Source: Poa pratensis
Taxonomy: Eukaryota; Streptophyta; Magnoliopsida; Poales; Poaceae
NCBI GenBank assembly: GCA_947311845.1
Contig: CAMZMU010000080.1
Coordinates: 17,359,341 to 17,423,340 of the forward strand
Length of the DNA stretch: 64,000 nt
Reading direction: 5' to 3'
Of this stretch, positions 48,775 through 59,060 are shown one piece after another. Numbering within the stretch: position 1 is the stretch's first letter; every line of letters starts with the position of its first letter. Position numbers and translations under genes: made by a program. The notes below the pieces were generated by a model. It had not been told where the DNA came from and did no database searches. It saw only the letters and a list, made by a program, of their open reading frames with translations.

Positions 48775-50910
48775 TACCTTCCTCTTGTGGTTTCCCGGCG
48801 AACGTGCGTTCCAAGTCATCACTGTCCCCTAGCTATAAGGACGCTATCATGAACTACTTCAAGCTAGGGACATCAAAATCCTTATCTGAAGTGTTGTTGA
48901 TGCTCGAAGTGGCCGAATTGGAAATCAAGATGAAAAAGATGGTGTTGACCGTCAAACCAAAAGCAAGCAACTGCTTCTTCTGCGGAGAATGCAATCACTG
49001 GAAAACCAACTGCCCCAATTACCTAGCAAAGAAAGGCAAGATTGCCATCAAAGAGAAAGGTATATTTGATATACATGTTATAGATGTTTACCTTACTAGC
49101 GCCCGGAGTAATGCTTGGGTATTTGATACCGGTTCTGTTGCTCATATTTGTAACTCTCAGGTGGAGTTGCGGAATAAACGGCGCCTGGCGAAGGACGAGG
49201 TGACGATGCACGTCGGCAATGGATAAAAAGTTGACGTGGTGGCCGTCGGCACACTCCCTCTATATCTACCATCGGGATTAGTTTTGTTTTGAATAAATGT
49301 TATTTTGTACCAGCTTTGAGTGTAAACATTATCAGTGGGTCTTGCTTGTTACAAGACAATTATTCGTTTAAATCAGTATCAAATGGTGGTACTATTTCAA
49401 TGAATGATATCTTTTATGTTAATGCTCCTGAGAGTAATGGTTTATTCTTGTTGAATCTCGATAGTAGTACTCACATCCATAACGTAGATGCCAAGAGGAT
49501 TTGACTTAGTAATGATACCGCCATGTATATGTGGCATTGCCGTCTCGGTCATATTGGTATAAAGCGCATAAAGAAACTTCATTCTGATGGACTTTTGGAG
49601 TCACTAGATTTTGGATCTCTTGACACGTGCGAACCATGCCTTATGGGCAAAATGACCAAGAAACCGTTCACCGGTTTTATGGAACGGGCGTCGGACTTAT
49701 TGGGAGTTATACATACTGATGTGTGCGGTCCAATGAGTGTGTCGACACGCAATAGTTATCATTATTTTGTAACCTTCACTGATGATTTGAGTAGATACGG
49801 GTATATCTACTTAATGAAACACAAGTCTGAAACATTTGAAAAGTTCAAAGAATTTTAGAGTGAGGTTGAAAATCAACTCAACAAGAAAATCAAGCACCTT
49901 CGATCCGATCGTGGTTGTGAATATTTGAGTTTTGAGTTTGGCACACATCTGAAGGCCTGTGGCATCGTACCACAGCTTACGCCTGCTGGAACACCGCAAC
50001 GCAACGGTGTGTCCGAACGACGTAATCGTACTCTATTAGATAGCGTTCGGTCTATGATGTCTCTTACCGATTTGCCCGTATCGTTTTGGGGATATGCGTT
50101 AGAAACAATCACATTCATTTTAAATAGGGCTCCATCCAAATCCGTAGCAACGATACCGTATGAGATATGGCATGGCAAGAAACCTAAGTTGTCGTTCTTG
50201 AACGTTTGGGGTTGTGAGGCGTACGTTAAGAAACTACAGCCCGACAAACTCAAACCGAAATTGGAGAAAAACGGGAAACCATAGGATACACCTTCTACAA
50301 TCAAGCCGAGGGCAAAACGTTTGTCGCGAAGAACGACACCTTTCTCGAGAAAGAGTTTATCGCTAAAGGAGTAAGTGGGAGGAAAATAGAGCTCGACGAG
50401 ATAGTTGATCCTGAACTCGAAATTCTGAGTGGCGCAAAAAAAACTGTTCCTGAACCGTCCTCCATAACAGATGGTGGGAAAAATGTCGAGGAAGCTATTA
50501 TACCGCGTAGGTCTAGAAGAACCCATGCCCCTCCTGAGTGGTAAAGTAATCTTATTTGCACCGTCGTGTTAATTGAACAAGACGAACCTATGAGTTACAA
50601 AGAGGCGATGTAAGGACCCGAGTCCGAGAAATGGCTTAAGGCCAGGAAATCTGAAATAGGATCCATGTATGACAACAAAGTATGGACTTTGATGGAGATT
50701 CCCGAAGGGCGTAAGGCCATCGAGAATAAATGGATCTTTAAGAAAAAGACTCATGCTGACGGTAACGTGACCGTCTATAAAGCTCGACTTGTCGCAAAAG
50801 GTTTCCGACAAATTCCTGGAATTGACTATGATGAAACAGTTTCACCGGTAGCAATGCTGAAGTCTATTCGTGTTTTGCTAGCAGTAGCTGCATATCATGA
50901 TTATGATATA
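48775..50910 (+). pseudogene. Copia (BARE/WIS/Angela type) gag-pol remnant up to the Helitron insertion
   Basis: The same pieces as at 25617-27512 are present (zinc knuckle here CFFCGECNHWKTNC, protease, pre-integrase, integrase). It then runs past the point where the first copy stopped into the N-terminal reverse transcriptase: MYDNKVWTLMEIPEGRK, KWIFKKKTHADG, ARLVAKGFRQIPGIDYDETV. It stops at HDYDI, where the Helitron begins. In-frame stops and frame changes make it non-functional. Confidence 0.9.
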
Positions 50911-50918
50911 CTAGTCGT

Positions 50919-50945
50919 CAACCCGTGCATCCGCACGGGCTAGTT
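50919..50945 (-). terminator. Helitron 3' hairpin
   Basis: The 7-bp stem CCCGTGC/GCACGGG with a 4-base loop lies seven bases before the CTAG end. This is the replication-stop hairpin characteristic of Helitron 3' ends. Confidence 0.85.
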
Positions 50946-52019
50946 ATTTTTGCTATACGTAAGAAAAATATTAATATACATGGCACCGTGTGCACTTTAC
51001 GAACATGGAGAAATATATAATTACTATTCGCCACCCCACTCAAAAAACATACATAGAAAATATAGTATTTTTTATGATCTCCCACAGTGGTACCTTGGCA
51101 GTTCCATGATAAACCGTTAATAATTTAATATGCGAGAGAACTGTATTTTGCATATGGATTTAAGTGAACACTCATTAAATAACTTCATTTATTTAATCAC
51201 GCTTGAAACATTAGACCATATCAACTTCTTAGTGATATCTTTATTTCTGTTTAGTAATTCAAGTGTCATCTAACCAATGCACCAAGAAAAGGTAACCAAA
51301 AATAAATAAATAACAATTCTAACATGCACCATGCTTGCAGCAACATCACTAACTTCAGTCATACACTTAACACAGTTCACCTAAAAGTTCACGACACAAT
51401 AGGAGAATCGCACATAAATTTTCTAAACAGGCAGGGATCCAAGTTATTTTGATGACATTTTAATTTTAAGGAGCTATAATGCCATACAACATTTTTACAT
51501 ATAAATGTTTTTTGGAAGGCGTATGGATTTAGTACCAACTGATGCACTTCATTCTGTATGTTCGCATCAAATAAGAATTCAACAGAAGCATAGCACATAA
51601 CTGATCCATGAAACCTTTATAGCTGATATCATACTATCAACTCTACAGATTATAGAGCCGGCAAGAAATATATCGGTGCCATTTTGTAGCAGTGGTTTTT
51701 TCCATTGCATGTGGATGATGCGTACCACAGGTCAACAAAGGGTGGACCATGCTTGCTTTACACTCTCTTTTAACTACTGATCGATTGCAGTCTAGCCAAT
51801 TTGATAAGCTGACACCTACTTCTGATTGCAAGTCAAATAAAAAGGTAAGAAACTGAGCATTGTGGTTATGACAAAACTTGCCCCACAACCTGCAGAAAAC
51901 TACAAAAATCTAAAGTCCAAATAATATTCCCCTGTATCTGGAGATAATTAAAGCAAATAATCTAACACGGGTGCAATTTTTCTATAATTTGTAGTCCACA
52001 TGCATGAGAAAGAGGAAAG

Positions 52020-52100
52020 CAAACCTTTTTCATGAATTCTTTGAAGCGGTCAAGGTAAGAGCTAAAACATATCTCACCAAATCCTTTTTAACTTAATGAC
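52020..52100 (-). pseudogene. Exon-like fragment inside the Helitron (unrecognised)
   Basis: On the minus strand about 20 codons read GFGEICFSSYLDRFKEFMKK and end at a possible donor (AAG|GTTTGC). Further right, an open frame at 52142-52423 reads in part SLIISNISLHEYSLLFRYF. The composition looks like host coding sequence, but I do not recognise the gene. Helitrons often carry captured gene pieces, so capture is a reasonable but unproven reading. Confidence 0.35.
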
Positions 52101-52840
52101 TGCAAATAAATTAAAGTCAGTCATTGTCATTGTACGAATTATCATCTAACTGAACAAATAATATAAGTACAGATAATGAAGACACTTAACAAATTAAAAT
52201 CAATTTTCAAATTCTGATATACACAGTGGATCAGATTGAAGGCATGTTCAGCTTGTGGGGACTTGACGAAGTAACGAAAAAGAAGAGAATATTCATGCAA
52301 ACTTATATTAGAAATAATCAGGCTGTCCTGCACTGGCCGTCGTACAATTTGCCACCCACCATCCTGTTCGGCAGTTCGTATTGATGGGCATGAAGGCACC
52401 AGCTTACATACAATATATGACATGAAGAAAAACTGTACGAAGTACCCAACCTAATGGCAAGAACATGCAGGGTTGAAGAGGGAGAATTTATGCTTTAAAC
52501 CATGTTACCAGCCTGAATGGATATATAACATGCTAAGCACAGAGCTCAATTTACTCACTGAACACATGTTGTATTGCAAAAACAATCGTTATATCACTGA
52601 GTTAAACTATGGGACACACAATTATGAAATTCCTAAAATGTTTGGTTGTTGCGTTGAGCTAACAATATCCAACATTTTTTATGTTATACAAAGATTCATA
52701 AGTCGGATAATCTTACCTCTGACCCAACCTCTAATTCTGAACTGCCATCAGCTGGATGATGTTACCTGTGTGATTTTGAACTTACAGATGTTAATATGAA
52801 TGATTTGACCTACATTCTATGTTAAAATAGAGTGCATTTG

Positions 52841-53866
52841 CAATCAGTACATCTGCTCCTTGGACGCAGCAACCATCATGAGAATGCATTGCCATAAGAT
52901 GAGAAGCGACTCGCGTGTCAACTGTCAAACCTGGATATTGAAAGGTTGCAGAGGAAGGGGATCAGTCGGAGGCTGGATTGAATTGTGATTTATTTCTAAA
53001 TGGTTGCAGACATATAAATGGCTCATTCTGCACAAATTAAATGGCATGTTCTGCAAAATTAACTCAAAAAATGTTTCTGCGTAGGTAAAAGATTAGAATA
53101 GTTCAATCATAGTACATCCACACTATTTATCCCATGATTTACAGGTACCATGTTAAAGAACTGCACTATTCCGGTGAGATCGTAAATCAGTTTTTCATAT
53201 CTAAATATCAAGGAGAAAGTAACAAAGCGAACAATGGTCCAGTATTTCAATTTAATTACATCTACAACTAATTGTATATATTGGCCTTGCTGACCAACTG
53301 ATCATGCATGTACGTGCTCCCATCTCTCTGTGTACGTGGTTGCACGCATATAGGCAATCAGTACATCAACTCCTTGGACGCAGCAACCATCATGAGAATG
53401 CATTGCCATAAGATGAGAAGCGACTCGCGTGTCAACTGTCAAACCAGGATATTGAAAGGTTGCAGAGGAAGGGGATCAGTCGGAGGCTGGATTGAATTGT
53501 GATTTATTTCTAAATGGTTGCAGACATATAAATGGCTCATTCTGCACAAATTAAATGGCATGTTCTGCAAAATTAACTCAAAAATGTTTCTGCGTAGGTA
53601 AAAGATTAGAATAGTTCAATCATAGTACATCCACACTATTTATCCCATGATTTACAGGTACCATGTTTAGGAACTGCACTATTCCGGTGAGATCGTAAAT
53701 CAGTTTTCATATCTAAATATCAAGGAGAAAGTAACAAAGCGAACAATGGTCCAGTATTTCAATTTAATTACATCTACAACTAATTGTATATATTGGCCTT
53801 GCTGACCAACTGATCATGCATGTACGTTCTCCCATCTCTCTGTGTACGTGGTTGCACGCATATACG
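52841..53866. repeat. Tandem duplication of 514 bp inside the Helitron
   Basis: Copy 1 (52841-53354) and copy 2 (53355-53866) both start CAATCAGTACATC and end near GTGGTTGCACGCATATA. They differ by a few substitutions and homopolymer indels. No coding region is apparent. Confidence 0.9.
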
Positions 53867-53959
53867 TCAAGAAACGATGCTAGTTCAGCTCAGTTGATTA
53901 TCTAGAAAGAAAAGAAAGGATGAATTAGAGTGCACATTTCTTTGTATTAGCTCCATCAA

Positions 53960-54060
53960 AAAAATACCTGGTACGTCTTGCAGACGTAGCTGAAGGCGAT
54001 GTGGTCGTCATAGCCGTGGTGCTTCTCCGCTGATATCTTCCACGAAGTTGAAGTGCCTCT
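53960..54060 (-). pseudogene. Exon-like fragment inside the Helitron (KHHGYDDHIAFSYVCKTYQ)
   Basis: On the minus strand the frame KHHGYDDHIAFSYVCKTYQ ends exactly at a 5' splice-like CAG|GTATTT (53969-53964 region). Upstream on the same strand a stretch reading HFNFVEDIS lies in another frame, so at least one frameshift has occurred. It looks like the 3' part of an exon captured from a host gene. The source gene was not recognised. Confidence 0.4.
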
Positions 54061-54357
54061 GGCCGGAGAACTATTCCCTTACCTACGCCCGGTGGTTGGA
54101 CGATGGAGCAGCAGTCTCAGCACTGATTGTAGAGCGGTGGGCTATCTGCTTTGAAGTCCAATCTGCCATTAGTACAATAGCCATCGTGGGAATTGCAGCG
54201 TGGTTGAACTTGAGACGATGGAGATTGAAAGTTTGGAGAGGATAGCTGGTCTGGATCTTGGATTTTCCGGTTAATTCAGCCGGTGGAGCGTAGAAGTGAA
54301 GGACATGGAGGCATGGTGGACGCTGCGAGGAAGTACGGCGCTAGGCATCGCTAGGGC

Positions 54358-54429
54358 GGGTCTCGTGGGAGAAGTCATCGGGGAGATTTCTTTGGGTCTC
54401 GTGGGAGAAATCATCAGGGAGATTTCTTT
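54358..54429 (+). repeat. Tandem pair of about 36 bp inside the Helitron
   Basis: GGTCTCGTGGGAGAA...GGAGATTTCTTT occurs twice head to tail with two or three differences. Nearby TTAATCTGATGGACA also occurs twice (about 54527 and 54556). Confidence 0.75.
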
Positions 54430-54636
54430 TGGTCGCCGTAGAGGTTACCGGCCTGATAATTCATCCGACGACTGCGGATTGAGACCAGAGAGACCACTAC
54501 TCGCGATGAAGCACGGCCGAGTGCGCTTAATCTGATGGACACAAACAAATCTTCGGTTAATCTGATGGACAGAATTGCTTAATTCTCAGGATTAACGTGG
54601 TGCCTCGTATGGTGCCTCCAATTAGTAAATATAAGA

Positions 54637-55925
54637 TGGCTGATGGATGTCAAAACAGCGTTCCTAAATGGAAACATTGAGGAAGAGTTGTATATGGTAC
54701 AACCGGAAAGTTTTGTCGATCAAGAGAATGTTGGCAAGGTGTGCAAGCTTCAACGTTCCATTTATGGACTGAAACAAGCATCTCGGAGCTGGAATCTTCG
54801 CTTTGATGATGTGATCAAAGGTTTTGGATTTGTCCAAAATGCAGAAGAGACCTGCATTTATAAGAAAATGAGTGGGAGCTCAGTTGCATTCCTAGTTCTA
54901 TATGTGGATGATATATTACTAATTGGGTATAATGTGGATCTTTTAAAAAGCGTGAAGGAATATTTAAACAGTAAATTTTCGATGAAGGACTTAGGAGAAG
55001 CTGCATACGTATTAGGCATTAAAATCTATCGTGATAGATCAAGACGCCTATTAGCGTTAAGTCAAAGTACTTACCTTGATAAGATATTGAAAAAGTTTGA
55101 TATGGATAAGGCAAAGAAAGGTTTTCTGCCGGTTATCAAGGGTAAAACATTAAGCCTGGCTCAGTGTCTAGTGACGGCTCATGATAAGGCTGCCGTAGAT
55201 GGCACTCGCTATGCTTCGGCCATAGGATCGATCATGTATGCCATGTTAAGTACTCGACCCGATGTAGTATTGGCTCTTAGTTTGATGAGCCGATTCCAAA
55301 TTACTCCTGGCAAGGATCATTGGATAGCTGTTAAGAACATTCTGAAATATCTTAAGCGAACCAAGGAAATGTTTCTGGTTTATGGAGGCTGTGAAGAAGA
55401 ACTTGGCGTAACAGGTTACGTTGATGCAAGTTTTAGCACAGATACAGATGACTCGAAATCTCAGACATGATATGTGTTTAAGGTGAACGGAGGCGCTATG
55501 AGCTGGAGAAGTGGGAAGCAACCCATAGTAGCCCAATCTAGAATGGAATCGGAGTATATTGCTGATGCTGATGCTGCAAATGAAGCTGTTTGGCTGAGGA
55601 AGTTCGTCATCGAGCTAGGAGCGTTCCCAAGCGCGCAAGACCCTGTGAACCTCTACTGCGACAACACAGGCGTCATTGCCAACGTGAAGGAACCAAGGTC
55701 TCACTCAACTGCCAAACCCATTCTCCGACTCTTCCATGTGATAAGACAGTATGTCAAGGAAGGCGATTTAAAGATTTGCAAAATACATACGGATCTGAAT
55801 GTTGTAGATCCGCTGATGAAACCTCTTCTACGAGACAAGCATGATAATCACCAAGATGCTATAGGTGTTAGGCTTTTACCAAGTTGTAAACTAGATTAAA
55901 TTGTACTCTAGTGCAAGTGGGAGAC
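54637..55925 (+). pseudogene. Copia reverse transcriptase/RNase H remnant, continuing after the Helitron
   Basis: It resumes with WLMDVKTAFLNGN, then RSIYGLKQASRSWN, the catalytic LYVDDILLIG, and KDLGEAAYVLGIK. RNase H follows: GYVDASFSTD, a stop at 55468-55470 in place of Gly, then MSWRSGKQPIVAQSRMESEY and YCDNTGVIAN. A polypurine tract AAGTGGGAGA (55915-55924) closes the internal domain. The order PR-INT-RT-RH confirms Copia. Apart from the Helitron and one stop codon this half is well preserved. Confidence 0.92.
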
Positions 55926-57567
55926 TGTTGGAGATATGCCCTAGAGGCAATTAATAAAGATATTTTATTTTTCATATCTCAATTATTCATAATAAGTTTT
56001 GTACCATGCTATAACTGTATTAAGCGGAAACATTAATGCACGTGTGGTATGTAAACAACCAGGTCCCTAGTAGCCTCTTAACTAGTCCATTGGGCAACCG
56101 ATGATCAAGGTTTCCTGATCATGGACATTTATGTCAATTGACAATGGAGTCATGTCATTAGGTGAATGATGTGGTGGACACACACCCAAGATATGTAGAA
56201 ACGTAGTGTTCATACCTTTGACCGTGAGATCATATTTAATCGCTGCTTTCGTAAGGTGCTTTGATTGCATCAAACGTCATGTCTTATTTAGCGTGACATT
56301 AAAGGTGTCCCTTTCGGGTATCCGAAGGAAGTGGCAGAGGCGAGTGATCAAGAGCGGGATTTGCCAATCCACATAGCAGGATAGATACTCTGGGCCGGCC
56401 CACTTGGCGAGATTACATCAGTAAGCTTGCAAGCATGTGAGTAGGTCACGGGGATGTAATATCACAGACGAGTAAAGAAAGAATTGTCAAGTGTCGAGAT
56501 CAAGCTTGGTAATCATGATACCGGAGAACGAGTCTCGGACAATTTAAGTATCGCTAGGCAAAAAGTAGAAACTGGACGTTTAAGGTTCAAACGATAAAAA
56601 GACATTCGTGGATGCACAGGGGCTATCACGGCAGTCCAGCCACCGCTGATAGTCATTGATCGGAAAACGTGTCTCGATCATGTCTGGAGTGATCCTGAAC
56701 CGTAGGGTGGCACACTTAAGGGTAGGCGACAGTTTTATAAAGATTGGATATTAGGAGAATCTTCAGGAGAACACCGGAAGTGTTCTGGGATATGTCCGAT
56801 GATGATCGGAGGGCAACGGAATAAGTTCCGGAGCTCGAATAAATTAAATAATATGTATTTATTATTAATTAGTGTAATTAATGATTAAATTTATTTTTAT
56901 TTATTTTATTTCGAATTTTAAAGGTATTTTCACCTAGATGGGCCTTAGAGGCCCATTAGGGGAAAAACCCCAAAAGGAAAAGGGGGAGGGGCCCGCCGGC
57001 CTGGCTGGGCTGAATGGGGCCCACCAGGGCCGGTGCAGCCCCCTTGACCGGCGCAGCCATGTGGGGTTAACCCCACATGGCTAAGCCACCGAGGGTGGCA
57101 GTCTTCCTCCTCCTTTATATAGGGGTGCACCCTTGCCTGGAAATTCATCCCATCTTCTTCTTCTTCTCTCCTACCTTGAGCGTGGTTCCGTTTCTGGAGC
57201 TGCGTACGAGGAGAGAAGTTTTCTCCACCATACGCACACCGCCGTGCTGCTGGGTCCAAGTCTTCGCTTCCGCTGCTTCGCTGGATCTGGAGCCCGGAGG
57301 TCTGTTCTACTCTGTACGAGTGTAGAGCTACGAGGTGCTACACGTGTGGCACTGGAAGTACGTCTTCTTCCTCTACACAACCTTGAGGTCGGTGTCGTCG
57401 GCTTCATCAAAAATGCTTGTGCGGGAGCGTAATCCCCGCTTTCGGTCTACAAGGGTATGTACATCAATCTCCTCCGTCATAGTATATCTGCATAGTAATA
57501 GATTCTGGCTAGTTTAAGGTTATCGTTGTTAGGATTTTTTTTTGTTTTCTGCCTACGATTCCCTTCA
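55926..57567 (+). repeat. Copia 3' LTR (BARE/WIS/Angela-like), about 1.64 kb
   Basis: It begins TGTTGGAGATATGCCCTAGA directly after the polypurine tract, which is the typical start of this Triticeae family. A TATA box (TATATA, 57116-57121) sits in the expected place. The end is placed at CCCTTCA (57567), where the sequence changes, but the family usually ends CAACA, so the exact end is uncertain. It is the last recognisable LTR before the F3'H gene. Confidence 0.8.
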
Positions 57568-58600
57568 CTATCAGAGTAACTCGGCGGCAACCTTATTGGT
57601 GCGGTGGGCACATCCATATGATCGCATGAGAGGCGGAAGAGATGAATTATCGTCGAGTAACTCAAGGCGAACATCACAACAGGTACAAACACCATGGCTT
57701 GCAAAAATTTGGGAGCATGTGCAACATTATCAAAAGAGTCAAGAGACATAGAGGATTGTGTCGTGAGGCGGAGATGTGTAACGTTCTCCGTGGATAATGG
57801 AAAAAACATGCTCATCCAAGACCATTACGGGAAATATAGACTCGACTAGATGGAATATGAAATCATTTCTATCCCTTGTGAAGCGAGATGTACCAAAACA
57901 AAACACCGTTTGGAGTGGTACTCAAGGTTAGGTTAATTACTTGATTATATGGTTGAAGATGGGCCAACAATAAATATGGAAGAAAAGTATACTCTGGAGT
58001 TTCACCAAGAAGACTTTCAAGAAGCATTTTCATGGCTAGGAAACGTGTAGGTAACATATTAATGAGATAACAGACAGTGGTGAACGTATGATCACTCCAA
58101 AAATTGGAATGGTACGGATGCACGAACAAGTTGAGTTAAACATTTTTCGACAATATGGTGATTCTTACGCTCGGTTGGACCGTTATGCTTACATGCAGGT
58201 AGGCAGGAGACACGGTGAGTAATACCAAGTTTCTGAAACAAATAATTAAGATTAATATATTCTCCGCCCCAAATCGGCTGAATATAAACAATTTTATGTT
58301 TAAGGAGACTCTCAATATGTGCTTGGAAGAGTAGAAACACATTAAAGATATCAGATTTACACTTGCGAATAAATCCAAGTAAAAGTACTATGAGTGACAA
58401 TGAATCAAACATAATAATTATATCCACGAAATGAAGTTTGTGTAGAAACATCTGAATTAATAAGCTCGATAGGAGCTGAAGTACAATTCATGGTCCTTGT
58501 CTTTAAAACAAGCATCACAAAATGCATTATTTTTAGTGACACCCAAGAGTTAAGCCATGTCGATGGTCGAAACGTTCAAACGATGGAGATGACCCTAAGT
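57568..58600 (-). pseudogene. Highly decayed Copia integrase region, minus strand
   Basis: On the minus strand, pieces in changing frames match Copia integrase in order: CDACFKDKDHELYF (about 58490-58520), DIFNVFLLFQAHIESLL, GGEYINLNYLFQKLGITHRVSC, NGPTERKNHHIVE (about 58145-58320), then FTTVCYLINMLPTRFLAMK and LLGETPEYTFLPY (about 57960-58110). Stops and frameshifts are frequent. It belongs to a different, older Copia lineage than the element on its left. The limit at each side is approximate. Confidence 0.75.
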
Positions 58601-59060
58601 GATAATGCCACGCGGAAAGCGGAAAGCGACCCCCGAATAATGTTGAACACCTGTTTGGCAAATGGCTGATCAATATTGTAGAGACTAGGGATAAATATGT
58701 AGCAAAAAGTTTTTGTATTTACCATGGAGACGGAATTGGAGTGGAAATAAGTACACATAACCGAAAATTTTGAATCGGAAAGGGAAGTGGAAACATAATG
58801 ACGTTTTTTTGTTGGCGAAATGGCCATGGAAATGGAATTTCCGTTTTTTATGGCAAATATAGAACTTTCCATTTTAGTGTGGTGTCATGTCTTTGTTTGG
58901 CCTTATATTCTATAATGAGTTGGTAAGTGAAGTTTGTGGCTAAGCTGCGCCGGGCGAGACGTGACACTTATTCAGTATATCCACCTACCCCCGTTTCATA
59001 CATACACGCACACTCGATCGCCGTGCATGCACATCGATCAAAGGCATGCATCTCGCCGGC
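58601..59060 (+). promoter_or_regulatory. Upstream region and 5' leader of the F3'H gene
   Basis: The first 280 bases hold no recognised element. Close to the gene an AC-type element ACCTACC (58983-58989) lies 72 bases before the start codon. Such elements are known MYB binding sites in phenylpropanoid and flavonoid promoters. A TATA-like TTATATTCTATAA (about 58904-58916) lies roughly 70 bases further up and would place the start of transcription near 58940-58950, putting the AC element in the leader. Not proven. Confidence 0.4.

Larger units (their letters stand above)
27526..50668 (+). repeat. Second copy of 4348-27512 (23.1 kb, near identical), probably an unmerged contig overlap
   Basis: Every feature from 4348 to 27512 reappears in the same order and orientation, shifted by 23,172 bp over most of its length (23,169 by 43738, and less further right). 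Total lengths are 23,165 and 23,143 bp. Differences are mainly single-base indels in homopolymers plus scattered substitutions, and are concentrated near the contig ends. The repeat begins exactly at the N run and ends exactly where the left contig stopped. A real tandem duplication remains possible. Confidence 0.9.
50911..54636 (-). mobile_element. Non-autonomous Helitron, 3.7 kb, inserted in Copia reverse transcriptase
   Basis: On the minus strand the 5' end is TCTTATATTTACTAA (54636 downward). The 3' end is a hairpin CCCGTGC-GGAT-GCACGGG (50922-50939), seven bases, then CTAG (50914-50911). The host bases are A at 50910 and T at 54637, the A/T target of Helitrons. Removing it rejoins ...GATATA and TGGCTGATGG..., restoring the reverse transcriptase reading DYDI-WLMDVKTAF. 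No Rep/helicase frame is seen, so it depends on a helper. It contains a 514-bp tandem duplication and exon-like minus-strand pieces. Confidence 0.88.

Noticed and set aside
4348..50668. A recent true tandem segmental duplication of the CACTA locus
   Set aside because: Possible but less likely: the junction would have to fall exactly at the N run, and the ends of the repeat coincide with the contig ends. Differences look like consensus errors.
50911..50945. Reading the hairpin plus CTAGT as the end of a plus-strand Helitron at 50939-50943
   Set aside because: The CTAG would directly follow the stem with no spacer, no TC start fits on the left, and the reverse transcriptase frame would not be restored. 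The minus-strand reading satisfies all three.
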